Assembly: GCA_026129165.1 (NCBI GenBank)
Contig: JAHCIP010000005.1
Span: forward strand, 1-53,353
Direction: 5' to 3'
From: Anaerolineae bacterium
GTDB lineage: Bacteria; Chloroflexota; Anaerolineae; Epilineales; JAHCIE01
DNA: 53,353 nucleotides
Part shown: one piece after another, positions 10,125 through 17,404 of the stretch
Numbering within the stretch: the stretch's first letter is position 1
Layout: each line of letters starts with the position of its first letter
Notes under the pieces: generated by a model
Told to the model about the DNA's origin: nothing
The model's input: the letters and a program-made list of their open reading frames with translations, nothing else
Databases searched by the model: none
Position numbers and translations under genes: made by a program

Positions 10125-11153
10125 TTACCCCAGTGCAATCGTGCGGCCTTCGGCCAGGCTGCGGGCGACCGCCTCGGTCCACCGCATGTACTTGACCCCG
10201 TCGGTGAACGTGGTGAGTTTGACCGGCTCCAGACCGCGAATGGCGTTGACGAACTCCTCTTCGACGCGCCAGGCGCCGCGCTCCTCAGCCGGTATCTCGA
10301 TTTCGCGTAGCCCCGCCTCACCGCGCCGGCCGCCCCATAGCTTGTTGTCGCGGAAGCGGAGCGTGCCCTCGGAACCGAACAGCCAGATGTCGGCCCCCGG
10401 CCCGAAACCCGCCACACTCGACACCTGAAAGTGGGCCTGCGCGCCGCACGCCATCTCACTCAGGACGTCAACGTGTTCAGGGATACGCACGGCTCGCCGC
10501 GCCCCTGTCTCGTCCTGGCGCGTCTTGACGTACACCTGCCCCATCGCCGTGACGCGCGTCGCCTCGCCCACCCAGCGCAGGATGGTTTCGTACCAGATGC
10601 CGAGCGTCATGATGTTGTAGCCGCTCAGGTCGAAGTCCTGCCGCCAGTGGAGGGGGCTGGTGGGGTCGAGGAACCCCTGCCCAAACTGGACATTGATCGC
10701 CAGTAGGTCGCCCACGTAGCCCTCGGCCAGCAGCCGTCGCACCGTCTGGTCCACATGCAGGGTAAACGGCGCGGGCACGAGTTGGGCGACCAGGTGGGGG
10801 CGGCTGCGGGCCGCGTCCCACATAGCCTGCGCCTCGGCTGCGTTCATCGCCATCCGCGCCTCGCACAGCACGTGCTTATTGGCCTGGAGCGCGGCTAGCG
10901 TGGCCGGCGCGTGGAGGTACGGCCAGGTGCCGATGACTACCGCGTCGAGCGCCGGATCGGCGGCGAGGTCGGTCCAGTGGTGGTAGACACGGGGGATGCC
11001 GAACTGCTCGGCCACCCGCGCCGACGACCCACGGCTACGGTTCACGACGCCGGCGACTTCAACGCCGGGCAGCGCCTGGAGGTTGGGGATATGGCGGTCG
11101 CGGGTGTTGGCCCCTGCGCCGATGATACCGATACGGATGGGTGACAGGCTCAT
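10125..11153 (-). CDS. Gfo/Idh/MocA family oxidoreductase
   Basis: This 342-residue protein belongs to the NAD(P)-dependent dehydrogenase family acting on sugars, inositols and related compounds. The Rossmann motif IGIIGAGANTRDRH is at the N-terminus. The conserved family segment with the catalytic lysine (normally EKP) is here CEARMAMN, so the usual Lys is replaced. The enzyme may therefore have altered chemistry or act as a reductase-like binding protein. The rest shows the usual alpha/beta C-terminal domain with LLAINVQFGQGF. It is followed within 5 bases by the ATP-grasp gene. Palindromic ATTGG/CCAAT motifs stand directly upstream of its start. Confidence 0.88.
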   Translation of the reverse strand: MSLSPIRIGIIGAGANTRDRHIPNLQALPGVEVAGVVNRSRGSSARVAEQFGIPRVYHHWTDLAADPALDAVVIGTWPYLHAPATLAALQANKHVLCEARMAMNAAEAQAMWDAARSRPHLVAQLVPAPFTLHVDQTVRRLLAEGYVGDLLAINVQFGQGFLDPTSPLHWRQDFDLSGYNIMTLGIWYETILRWVGEATRVTAMGQVYVKTRQDETGARRAVRIPEHVDVLSEMACGAQAHFQVSSVAGFGPGADIWLFGSEGTLRFRDNKLWGGRRGEAGLREIEIPAEERGAWRVEEEFVNAIRGLEPVKLTTFTDGVKYMRWTEAVARSLAEGRTIALG

Positions 11154-11155
11154 AT

Positions 11156-11200
11156 TGGCTCCAATGCAGTCATTGGGGATTCGGCGGCCTAAACGCCGCC
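11156..11200 (-). promoter_or_regulatory. Tandem CCAAT/ATTGG palindromes and a GC hairpin upstream of the Gfo/Idh gene
   Basis: ATTGGCTCCAAT (11156-11167) is palindromic and overlaps CCAATGCAGTCATTGG (11161-11176), a second palindrome. They lie 3-23 bases upstream of the minus-strand start codon and could be an operator. Beyond them, GGCGGC (11183-11188) and GCCGCC (11195-11200) form a small stem around CTAAAC. No regulator is assigned. Confidence 0.4.
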
Positions 11201-11301
11201 GCTTTGGCGCCCACGCCGCGCCGTTCAGGGCAGGATCCTGGGGCCTACCAAATTATACCCCAACCCGTGTTGTTGTCACCTATAAAGGGTCGTCATATAA
11301 C

Positions 11302-11316
11302 TGAAAATTATTCTCA
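11302..11316 (+). promoter_or_regulatory. Fur/Zur-type 7-1-7 operator
   Basis: TGAAAATTATTCTCA is a 7-1-7 inverted repeat with one mismatch between half sites (TGAAAAT and TGAGAAT). This is the layout of binding sites for Fur-family regulators. It ends 7 bases before a -35 hexamer and 77 bases before the Fur-family gene, which suggests autoregulation of the metal-transport operon. Confidence 0.65.
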
Positions 11317-11323
11317 TTCAGAC

Positions 11324-11352
11324 TTGACTTCTCGCGCCTGGTGGCCTATGAT
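11324..11352 (+). promoter_or_regulatory. Sigma-70-type promoter of the metal-homeostasis operon
   Basis: TTGACT (11324-11329) and TATGAT (11347-11352) are separated by exactly 17 bases. The predicted start lies near 11359, giving a leader of about 35 bases before ATG 11393. Confidence 0.75.
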
Positions 11353-11392
11353 TTGCCGGTAATTGAAATTCTTTCTCAGCTAGAAGCAGCTT

Positions 11393-11860
11393 ATGACAGA
11401 CGACTATGTTGAAATCGCGCGGCAGGGCCGCCTGGCGTCGGCCCTCCATACGGCGGGCTACAAACTGACCGGTCCTCGGCTGGCGGTGCTTTACGTGCTG
11501 GAGATGGAGCTGTGTCATGCCAGCCCGCAGGAAGTCTACGAGCGCGGGGTGGCGATCTACCCCGCCCTCGGCTTGAGCACGGTCTACCGCACGCTCGACA
11601 TCCTGACCGAATTGGGGCTGGCGCGGCCCGCCTACCTGGGCGATGCGTCCCAGCGGTTTACGGTTCATCATGACCAGCGGCACTACCACCTCGTGTGTGA
11701 TGCCTGCGGCGCCATCACTGATGTGGACGAGGACCGTATTACCGAACTGGCCTGTTCCCTGGCGGCGGGTCTCGGCTTCAAGCCGCGCGGCCAGTACCTC
11801 GAAATATACGGCCTCTGCCAACACTGTCAGGCCCAGCCGGCGCGACCCCCTGTTAATTGA
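11393..11860 (+). CDS. Fur-family metalloregulator (Zur/PerR/Fur type)
   Basis: The 155-residue protein has the winged-helix DNA-binding domain (TGPRLAVLYVLEMELCHASPQEVYERG, then LGLSTVYRTLDILTELGL). The dimerisation domain contains the metal ligands HHDQRHYHLVCDAC. Two CXXC pairs (CDAC and CQHC) form the structural Zn site. Its position ahead of a ZnuA-like binding protein, ABC ATPase, permease and CobW GTPase suggests a Zur, though Mn- or Fe-sensing cannot be excluded. A matching 7-1-7 operator stands at the promoter, consistent with autorepression when the metal is plentiful. The stop codon overlaps the start of the ribosome-binding region of the next gene. Confidence 0.93.
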   Translation: MTDDYVEIARQGRLASALHTAGYKLTGPRLAVLYVLEMELCHASPQEVYERGVAIYPALGLSTVYRTLDILTELGLARPAYLGDASQRFTVHHDQRHYHLVCDACGAITDVDEDRITELACSLAAGLGFKPRGQYLEIYGLCQHCQAQPARPPVN

Positions 11861-11869
11861 GGAGGATTG

Positions 11870-12904
11870 GTGCGTTTTTCCTCACCCTTACCACGAGGCG
11901 GCTGGTTCGCCCTCGCCATCCTGCTCCTGTGGACCACCGCCTGTGGCGCGGCGGCTCAGACGCCCGGCGTCCCGACCCCTGCATCCGGCGCGGTGGCGGC
12001 CAAGAAATATACCGTCGTGGCGACGACTACCATCATCGCTGATCTGGCGAAGAATGTAGCCGGCGACACCGCGACTGTCACCTCCCTGCTCGGGCCGGGG
12101 GTAGACCCCCACACGTTCCAACCCGCTCCGCGCGACTCGCAGATTCTGGCCGGCGCCGACCTGATCCTGGAGAATGGTCTCGGCTACGAGGAATGGTTGG
12201 ACCAGGTGATTCAGAATTCGGGAACGAAGGCGCGGCGGGTGGTGGTCTCCAAGGGCCTGACCCCGCGCCGCGCCGAGGGGGCCGCTGAAATCCATGACGC
12301 CGCGTCTTTCAAGGCCGAGGACGATGAGAGCGACCATATGGACCAGGTCACGCTCTTGCCGGCGCAACAGCTTGCCTACGACCCGCACCTGTGGCTGGAC
12401 GCGCAGGCGGCGATGACGTATGTCGAGAATATCCGTGACGCGCTGGTCCAGTACGACATCCGCAACGCGGCCGCCTACCGCGCCAATGCCCAGCCCTACC
12501 TGGACCAACTCAAGGAGTTGGACGCCTATCTGACGCAACAGGCCAACTCGCTGCCCCAGGAACGCCGCAAGCTGGTGACGAACCACGAGACATTCGGCTA
12601 CTTCGCCGCGCGCTATGGCTTTGAGGTGGTTGGGACGGTCATCCCGTCGGTGAGCGCCGAGGCGCAACCGTCAGCCCAGGATGTGGCCCGGCTGGTAGAC
12701 AAGGTCAAGGCGCAGCAGGTTCCCGCCGTCTTCGCGGAGTCGACGGTCAACCCGCGCCTGGCCGAGCAGATCGCCCGCGATGCTGGCGTGAAGGTGGTGA
12801 CGACTCTCTACACCGACTCTCTAAGCGAGGCGGGCAAGCCAGCGGATAGCTATATCAAGCTGATGCGGTATGACATGGACGAGATTGTGAAGGCGCTGAA
12901 ATAG
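11870..12904 (+). CDS. Metal ABC transporter substrate-binding lipoprotein (ZnuA/TroA family)
   Basis: This protein captures Zn2+ or Mn2+ outside the membrane for the permease encoded downstream. An N-terminal signal ends in a lipobox (LLLWTTAC), so it is a lipoprotein. Candidate metal ligands are the histidines of GVDPHTFQP, YDPHLWLDA and TNHETFGYF and the aspartate of LYTDSL, in the order expected for cluster A-1 proteins. The loop that is His-rich in many ZnuA proteins is instead acidic here (AEDDESDHMDQ), which leaves Zn versus Mn open. GTG 11870 is preferred over TTG 11867 because GAGGAGG directly abuts the TTG. A 182-bp heptad repeat separates it from the ATPase gene. Confidence 0.92.
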   Translation: MRFSSPLPRGGWFALAILLLWTTACGAAAQTPGVPTPASGAVAAKKYTVVATTTIIADLAKNVAGDTATVTSLLGPGVDPHTFQPAPRDSQILAGADLILENGLGYEEWLDQVIQNSGTKARRVVVSKGLTPRRAEGAAEIHDAASFKAEDDESDHMDQVTLLPAQQLAYDPHLWLDAQAAMTYVENIRDALVQYDIRNAAAYRANAQPYLDQLKELDAYLTQQANSLPQERRKLVTNHETFGYFAARYGFEVVGTVIPSVSAEAQPSAQDVARLVDKVKAQQVPAVFAESTVNPRLAEQIARDAGVKVVTTLYTDSLSEAGKPADSYIKLMRYDMDEIVKALK

Positions 12905-13085
12905 GACGGAGGACGGAGGATTCAGGACTAAGGATTAAAGATTGGGGATTGACAACTGACGACTGATGGCTGAAGGCTGACAGCTGACGGCTGATAGCTG
13001 ACGGCTGATAGCTGACGGCTGATAGCTGACGGCTGATAGCTGATTACTGGATACTGACTACCGACTACTGGATACTGACGACTGA
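12904..13085. repeat. Heptad-phased repeat array, 26 words without slippage
   Basis: From 12904 to 13085 the sequence divides into 26 successive 7-bp words with no insertion or deletion, most of them ending in CTGA (for example CAACTGA, CGACTGA, TGGCTGA). Within it, a 14-bp unit GCTGACGGCTGATA occurs four times exactly (12983-13038). It fills the gap between the binding-protein and ATPase genes of one operon and contains no open frame. The same phasing occurs in four other gaps. Confidence 0.9.
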
Positions 13086-13097
13086 GCGGAGCGACGT

Positions 13098-13919
13098 ATG
13101 TTAGTGGCTGAACGAAGGCTAGACCCTGTGGTGGGAGCGGAGGCGCCCATTGTAGCGGCGCGGGGCGTGCGGGTGACGTATGGCGACCGCGTGGTTCTGG
13201 AGGACGCGAGCCTGGATGTGCCGGCCGGCCAGTTGGTCGCTGTCGTCGGCCCGAATGGCGCGGGGAAATCCACCCTCTTCAAGGCATTGGTGGGGCTGAC
13301 CCCTTTAGACGCTGGTGAGGTCTGGCTGTTTGGCCGGCTGACCAGCGAGCGCGGCCGGGCCGATGTGAGCTACGTGGCCCAGCGCGGCGAGATTGACTGG
13401 CGCTTTCCCGTCCGCGTCGAGGACGTGGTCCTCATGGGCCGCTACCCGCACCTGGGCTGGGGCCGTCGTCCGTCGAGTGAGGACCGCGACCGCGCGCAGA
13501 CGGCGCTGGAACGGGTCGGCCTGGCGAACGTGGGCAAGCGACAGATAGGGCAACTGTCCGGCGGCCAGCAGCAGCGCGTGTTCCTGGCCCGCAGCCTGGC
13601 CCAGGACGCCCGCTTGCTCCTGCTCGACGAGCCGTTCAGTGGTATTGATGTGGTGGCTGAGCAGATTATCTTTGAAATCCTGGCCCAGTTGCAGGGCGAG
13701 GGCCGCACCGTTCTCGTAGCGACCCACGACCTGAACACGGTCATGACTCACTTCTCCAGCGTCATCGCGCTGAACCACCGCATCATCGCCTATGGGGCGA
13801 CGGCGGATGTCTTCACGGCGGAGGTGCTGTGCCAGGTGTATGGCGGCCAGTTGATGCTGCTCAGGGTAGGCCAGGAGACAACGCTGGCGGTGGGAGATGG
13901 CTGTGGACACTTTGGTTAA
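13098..13919 (+). CDS. Metal ABC transporter ATP-binding protein
   Basis: The 273-residue cytoplasmic ATPase has Walker A GPNGAGKST, signature LSGGQQQR, Walker B LLLLDEP and the H-loop VLVATHDLN. Similarity is highest to ZnuC/MntB/TroB-type subunits (the QRGEIDWRFPVRVEDVVLMGRYPHLGW segment is typical for this group). It energises import through the permease whose gene overlaps its 3' end by 23 bases. The ATG at 13098 follows the heptad repeat; a GGAG at about 13087 can serve as ribosome site. It is part of the zinc/manganese uptake operon starting at 11393. Confidence 0.95.
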   Translation: MLVAERRLDPVVGAEAPIVAARGVRVTYGDRVVLEDASLDVPAGQLVAVVGPNGAGKSTLFKALVGLTPLDAGEVWLFGRLTSERGRADVSYVAQRGEIDWRFPVRVEDVVLMGRYPHLGWGRRPSSEDRDRAQTALERVGLANVGKRQIGQLSGGQQQRVFLARSLAQDARLLLLDEPFSGIDVVAEQIIFEILAQLQGEGRTVLVATHDLNTVMTHFSSVIALNHRIIAYGATADVFTAEVLCQVYGGQLMLLRVGQETTLAVGDGCGHFG

Positions 13920-14742
13920 GCTGGTGGTCGAGCCGTTGAGTTACTCGTTTATGCAGCGCGGGATGGTCGCCTCAGTGCTGGTGGGCGTCGTGTGCGCCGT
14001 GATTGGGACGTTTGTTGTCCTGCGCGGTCTGTCGTTTATCGGGGACGCCCTGGCCCACGCTGTGCTACCAGGCATCGCCGTGTCCTTCCTGGCCGGCCAG
14101 AACATCTTTATTGGCGCGTTTATCGCCGGCACGCTGACGGCACTGGGCATCGGCGTGGTTCAACGCTATGCGCGGCTCCGCGAGGACTCGGCCATCGGCA
14201 TCATGTTTGTCGGCACCTTTGCCCTCGGCATCGCCCTCCTAAGCCGCATTCGCAGCTTTAGCGTGGACCTGGCGCATATCCTGTTTGGCAATGTGCTGGC
14301 CGTCTCGACGGAAGAGGTGTGGATGGTGGCTGGCTTTGGCCTGCTCGTCCTGGCTGTGATAGCTTTTCTGTACAAGGAACTGGTCCTCGTCAGCTTCGAC
14401 CCGGTCATGGCCGCCACGATGCGCCTGCCTGTGACCTGGCTCAATAATATCCTGCTTGTCTTGCTCAGCCTGACCATTGTCCTCAGCCTGCGCACCGTCG
14501 GCAATGTGCTGGTCGTCGCCATGCTCATCGCGCCGGCGGCGACGGCCTACCAACTGACCGACCACCTGCCGAGGATGATGGGGCTGGCCGCCGTCTTTGG
14601 CGCGGTGTCGGCCATTCTGGGGCTGTACGCTTCCTACTGGTGGGACGTGGCGTCGGGCGCGTCCATTGTCCTCGTCTCGGTCATCCTGTTTTTTGCCATC
14701 CTGTTCCTGACCCGCCGCACAGCGGCGCTGGGCGCCGCCTAG
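13897..14742 (+). CDS. Metal ABC transporter permease (ZnuB/TroC family)
   Basis: This 281-residue protein has about eight to nine transmembrane segments. It carries the family sequence near the N-terminus (GVVCAVIGTFVVLRGLSFIGDALAHAVLPGIAVSFL) and the C-terminal stretch VGNVLVVAMLIAPAATAYQLT. These are characteristic of zinc/manganese/iron ABC permeases of the ABC-3 family. Its 5' end overlaps the ATPase gene by 23 bases, implying coupled translation. With the preceding two genes it forms a complete importer. The next gene (CobW GTPase) starts 175 bases later, so it may be co-transcribed or have its own promoter. Confidence 0.95.
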   Translation: MAVDTLVKLVVEPLSYSFMQRGMVASVLVGVVCAVIGTFVVLRGLSFIGDALAHAVLPGIAVSFLAGQNIFIGAFIAGTLTALGIGVVQRYARLREDSAIGIMFVGTFALGIALLSRIRSFSVDLAHILFGNVLAVSTEEVWMVAGFGLLVLAVIAFLYKELVLVSFDPVMAATMRLPVTWLNNILLVLLSLTIVLSLRTVGNVLVVAMLIAPAATAYQLTDHLPRMMGLAAVFGAVSAILGLYASYWWDVASGASIVLVSVILFFAILFLTRRTAALGAA

Positions 14743-14813
14743 TACAACAGATTGAGACCTCGCTATACTGGTGGTGTGTGACTGCTACAGTGATGGAAAC
14801 ACCTCCCTCCTGT

Positions 14814-14831
14814 CCCCCCGTATACGGGGGG
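14814..14831. repeat. Perfect 18-bp GC palindrome before the CobW gene
   Basis: CCCCCCGTATACGGGGGG is a perfect palindrome in the 175-base gap between the permease and GTPase genes. It could be a protein-binding site or part of a hairpin; no T-run follows. Confidence 0.5.
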
Positions 14832-14917
14832 ATGCAAGGGGGGTCTGAAGGCGGCACCTTACGAGTAACGCACTACTAGCACCTGTGCATGAACGTAAGT
14901 CGCCCAAGGAGCCTGCC

Positions 14918-15931
14918 ATGTCTACGACGGATAGCCCCCGCACGCCCGTGACCATCCTCACCGGCTTTCTCGGCGCCGGGAAGACGACCCTCCTCAATCG
15001 CATCCTCCAGGGCGACCACGGCCTGCGGGTGGCGGTGCTGGTCAACGACTTCGGGGAGATCAACGTCGACTCGGGGCTGATCGTGGACATCCAGGGCGAG
15101 ACCATGGCGCTGTCCAACGGCTGCATCTGCTGCACCATCCGCGACGACTTGATGGGGGCGGCAGTAGAGTTGATGCAGCGGCCGCAGCCGCCCGAATATA
15201 TCCTCATCGAGGCCAGCGGCGTGTCAGAGCCGGCCGCCATCGCACTGACCTTCTTGATGCCAGAGTTGCGGCCCCTGCTCCAGTTGGATGGCATCATTAC
15301 CGTTGTAGACGCGGAGCAGGTGATGGACCTGGGCCAGTACATGGACCTCATCTACGACCAGATCTTCGCCGCCGACATTGTGCTCATCAACAAGGTGGAC
15401 CTGGTGGACGCGGCCTACCTGGCGACGCTGCGCGAGTGGATCCGCGACATCGTCCCCAAGGCCCGCATCCTGGAGGCGACACAGGGCAACGCGCCGCTGG
15501 AGATGCTACTCGGCGTGGGCCGCTTTGCCACCGACCCGGAGTTGAGCCGCGTCACGCCCTTTGACAAAGGCGACTTCAGCCACGACGAGCCGGTGGACGA
15601 CGGTCACGCGCACGCCCACAAACATGACCACAGCCAGCAGTTCAGCACGTGGAGCTATGTCACCGACCGGCCGCTGGCGCTGGATCGCTTCCGCGAGGCG
15701 TTCAAGGCGTTCCCCACGACCCTCTTCCGCGCCAAGGGCTTCGTCCACCTGGCCGAGCTGCCCGATCGCCGTGGCGTGTTTCAGTTGACGGGCCGCCGCG
15801 CCTCGCTGACGGTGGACCCGTCGTGGGAGGGCCGCCCGCCGCTGACGCAGCTTGTCTTCATCGGCTCGCCAGGGGGTCTGGACGCTGCCGCACTTCAGGC
15901 CAGCCTGGACCGCTGTATTGCCCCTTCATAG
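14918..15931 (+). CDS. CobW/COG0523 family GTPase (putative zinc chaperone)
   Basis: COG0523 GTPases load or handle metals; some are induced by zinc starvation through Zur. The protein has a P-loop GFLGAGKTTLLNRIL, the metal-binding CXCC motif in NGCICCTIRDDL, and the guanine motif NKVD. A His-rich stretch near residue 230 (DDGHAHAHKHDHSQ) is followed by the CobW C-terminal domain. ATG 14918 is preceded by AAGGAG at 6 bases and is preferred over GTG 14885. Its position behind a metal importer and a Fur-family gene supports a role in zinc allocation, but the client protein is unknown. Confidence 0.92.
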   Translation: MSTTDSPRTPVTILTGFLGAGKTTLLNRILQGDHGLRVAVLVNDFGEINVDSGLIVDIQGETMALSNGCICCTIRDDLMGAAVELMQRPQPPEYILIEASGVSEPAAIALTFLMPELRPLLQLDGIITVVDAEQVMDLGQYMDLIYDQIFAADIVLINKVDLVDAAYLATLREWIRDIVPKARILEATQGNAPLEMLLGVGRFATDPELSRVTPFDKGDFSHDEPVDDGHAHAHKHDHSQQFSTWSYVTDRPLALDRFREAFKAFPTTLFRAKGFVHLAELPDRRGVFQLTGRRASLTVDPSWEGRPPLTQLVFIGSPGGLDAAALQASLDRCIAPS

Positions 15932-16095
15932 AATCACAAAGGACAAGAAGGCACGCAGGCACACAGGCACACAGGCCAATTGTTTGAGGCTAGAGTAAGA
16001 CTCAGCGGCTGGAGAACGTCTGTTATTATCGTGTGTCACCGTCCGTTCCGTATGGGTGGTTCGTGCTAAATTTAGCCCATTCGCCCTCATTGAGC

Positions 16096-16101
16096 TATAA
16101 T
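16096..16101 (+). promoter_or_regulatory. -10 element (TATAAT) of the rpmB gene
   Basis: A perfect TATAAT lies 59 bases before the rpmB start. The -35 is weak (TTTAGC or TTAGCC, 18-19 bases upstream). The predicted RNA start is near 16108, so the leader would begin right at the hairpin at 16114-16142. Confidence 0.55.
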
Positions 16102-16113
16102 TAAGCCTCCGGA

Positions 16114-16142
16114 GTCTTCCAGACTTCGGAAGTCTGGAAGAC
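16114..16142 (+). promoter_or_regulatory. Leader hairpin abutting the rpmB ribosome site
   Basis: GTCTTCCAGACTT (16114-16126) and AAGTCTGGAAGAC (16130-16142) form a perfect 13-bp stem with a 3-base loop. The Shine-Dalgarno AAGGAG (16143-16148) starts at the next base, and ATG follows at 16155. The hairpin has no T-run, so translational control or mRNA stability is more likely than termination. Confidence 0.7.
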
Positions 16143-16154
16143 AAGGAGTAGTCC

Positions 16155-16391
16155 ATGCGCAAGTGTCATCTCACTGGCAAGGGTGTCATGGGTGGTCGCA
16201 ACATATCCTTCTCGAAGCGCCACACCAACCGCACTTTTGAGCCGAACCTCCAGGTCGCCTCGATCTTCGTCCCCGAACTGGGCCGTTCCGTTCGGCTGCG
16301 GGTCTCGACCTCTGCCCTGCGCACCCTGCGCAAGAAGGGCCTGACTGAGTTCCTGCGCGACGAGGGCAAGACGCTCAAGGATATTCTCTAG
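16155..16391 (+). CDS. rpmB: 50S ribosomal protein L28
   Basis: The 78-residue protein matches L28: N-terminal CHLTGKGVMGGRNISFSKRHTNR, then PNLQVASIF and VRLRVSTSALRTLRKKG. It has only one cysteine, so it is the form lacking the Zn-binding CXXC pairs. In several bacteria such cysteine-free paralogs are used under zinc limitation. Here it lies next to a zinc-type transport locus, but a single-copy housekeeping role is equally possible because the rest of the genome is not visible. It is monocistronic: its own promoter and leader hairpin lie upstream and a strong terminator follows. Confidence 0.95.
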   Translation: MRKCHLTGKGVMGGRNISFSKRHTNRTFEPNLQVASIFVPELGRSVRLRVSTSALRTLRKKGLTEFLRDEGKTLKDIL

Positions 16392-16410
16392 ACTGTCGCA
16401 GCGGCGTCTA

Positions 16411-16453
16411 CAGGGCGGGACCGTGTCCATGGACATGGTCCCGCCCTGTTTTT
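16411..16453 (+). terminator. Rho-independent terminator of rpmB
   Basis: A 38-base near-perfect palindrome (16411-16448), with arm CAGGGCGGGACC, is followed by TTTTT (16449-16453). It starts 20 bases after the rpmB stop. Confidence 0.95.
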
Positions 16454-16557
16454 GCGTGGTGGAACGGATACCGCGGCTGGATGTGGAGTGTTGGCCCGGT
16501 TTGTGGTAGAATGAGCCGCTGGTAGTACACACCTCTAGCGGGAAAGGAAGCGAACCC

Positions 16558-17358
16558 ATGCGCGAGAATCGAGTGCGGTCCATCTGGGAGGCGGGCGGCG
16601 CGGTGGTCAACGGCTGGCTGCAAATCCCCGACACATTTGCGGCGGAGATTATGGCCCACCAGGGTTGGGATAGCCTGACGATTGACATGCAGCACGGGCC
16701 GGTGGATTATCAGGCTGCCCTCAGGATGCTCCAGGTTGTCGGGACGACCGATACCACCCCGTTTGCTCGTGTCCCGTGGAACGAGCCGGGCATCATCATG
16801 AAGATGCTCGACGCCGGCTGCTACGGCATTATCTGCCCTATGGTGAATAGCCGCGCCGAGTGTGAAGCCTTTGTCGGGGCGTGCCTCTACCCGCCGAAGG
16901 GCTACCGCAGCCACGGCCCGACGCGCGTCACGTATTACGCGGGCGCGGATTACGCCGCCAACGCCAACAACACCGTCATCCCGATGGCGATGATTGAGAC
17001 ACGGCAGGCGGTTGAGAACCTGGACGAGATTCTGAGTGTGCCCGGTCTTGTCGCCATCTACGTGGGGCCGGCCGACCTGGCCCAGAGCTACGGTCAGCCA
17101 CCCCGTATGGATCACACCGACCCGTTTATGGTGGACATCATCGAGCGGATTGTGGCGGGCTGCCGCCAGCACAAGATTTACGCTGGCCTCCACACCGCCT
17201 CGACGGACTATGCCCTCCACGCCATCGAGCGCGGCTTCCAGTTCGTGACCATCCAGAGCGACTCACGCCTCCTGGCATCGGCGGCGGGCGCGGCGGTCAA
17301 GGCCGTCAAGTCAGGCCAGAAGACCGGCGCAACCGGCGGTTCCACGAGTCCGTATTGA
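16558..17358 (+). CDS. HpcH/HpaI family aldolase
   Basis: This 266-residue enzyme belongs to the class II, divalent-metal-dependent pyruvate aldolases (HpaI, garL/rhmA relatives) that cleave 2-keto-3-deoxy acids. Seen motifs are the start SIWEAGGAVVNGWLQIPDTF, the IDMQHGPVD segment (usually D-x-E-H in relatives), FARVPWNEPGIIMKMLDAGCYGIICPMVN and YVGPADLAQSYG near the end. In the metal site the usual glutamate of the MIET segment (MAMIETRQA) is present. It stands alone after the rpmB terminator, with ATG 16558 preceded by GGAAAGGAAG. The natural substrate cannot be deduced from the neighbours. Confidence 0.9.
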   Translation: MRENRVRSIWEAGGAVVNGWLQIPDTFAAEIMAHQGWDSLTIDMQHGPVDYQAALRMLQVVGTTDTTPFARVPWNEPGIIMKMLDAGCYGIICPMVNSRAECEAFVGACLYPPKGYRSHGPTRVTYYAGADYAANANNTVIPMAMIETRQAVENLDEILSVPGLVAIYVGPADLAQSYGQPPRMDHTDPFMVDIIERIVAGCRQHKIYAGLHTASTDYALHAIERGFQFVTIQSDSRLLASAAGAAVKAVKSGQKTGATGGSTSPY

Positions 17359-17404
17359 GAATAGGTGACGATGATGTTGTCGAGGTAACTTGAAGGAGGT
17401 TGTG

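Noticed and set aside
12983-13038. Possible CRISPR array in the four 14-bp copies
   Set aside because: Units are contiguous with no unique spacers, and no cas gene is present; it is a tandem repeat in a heptad-phased array.
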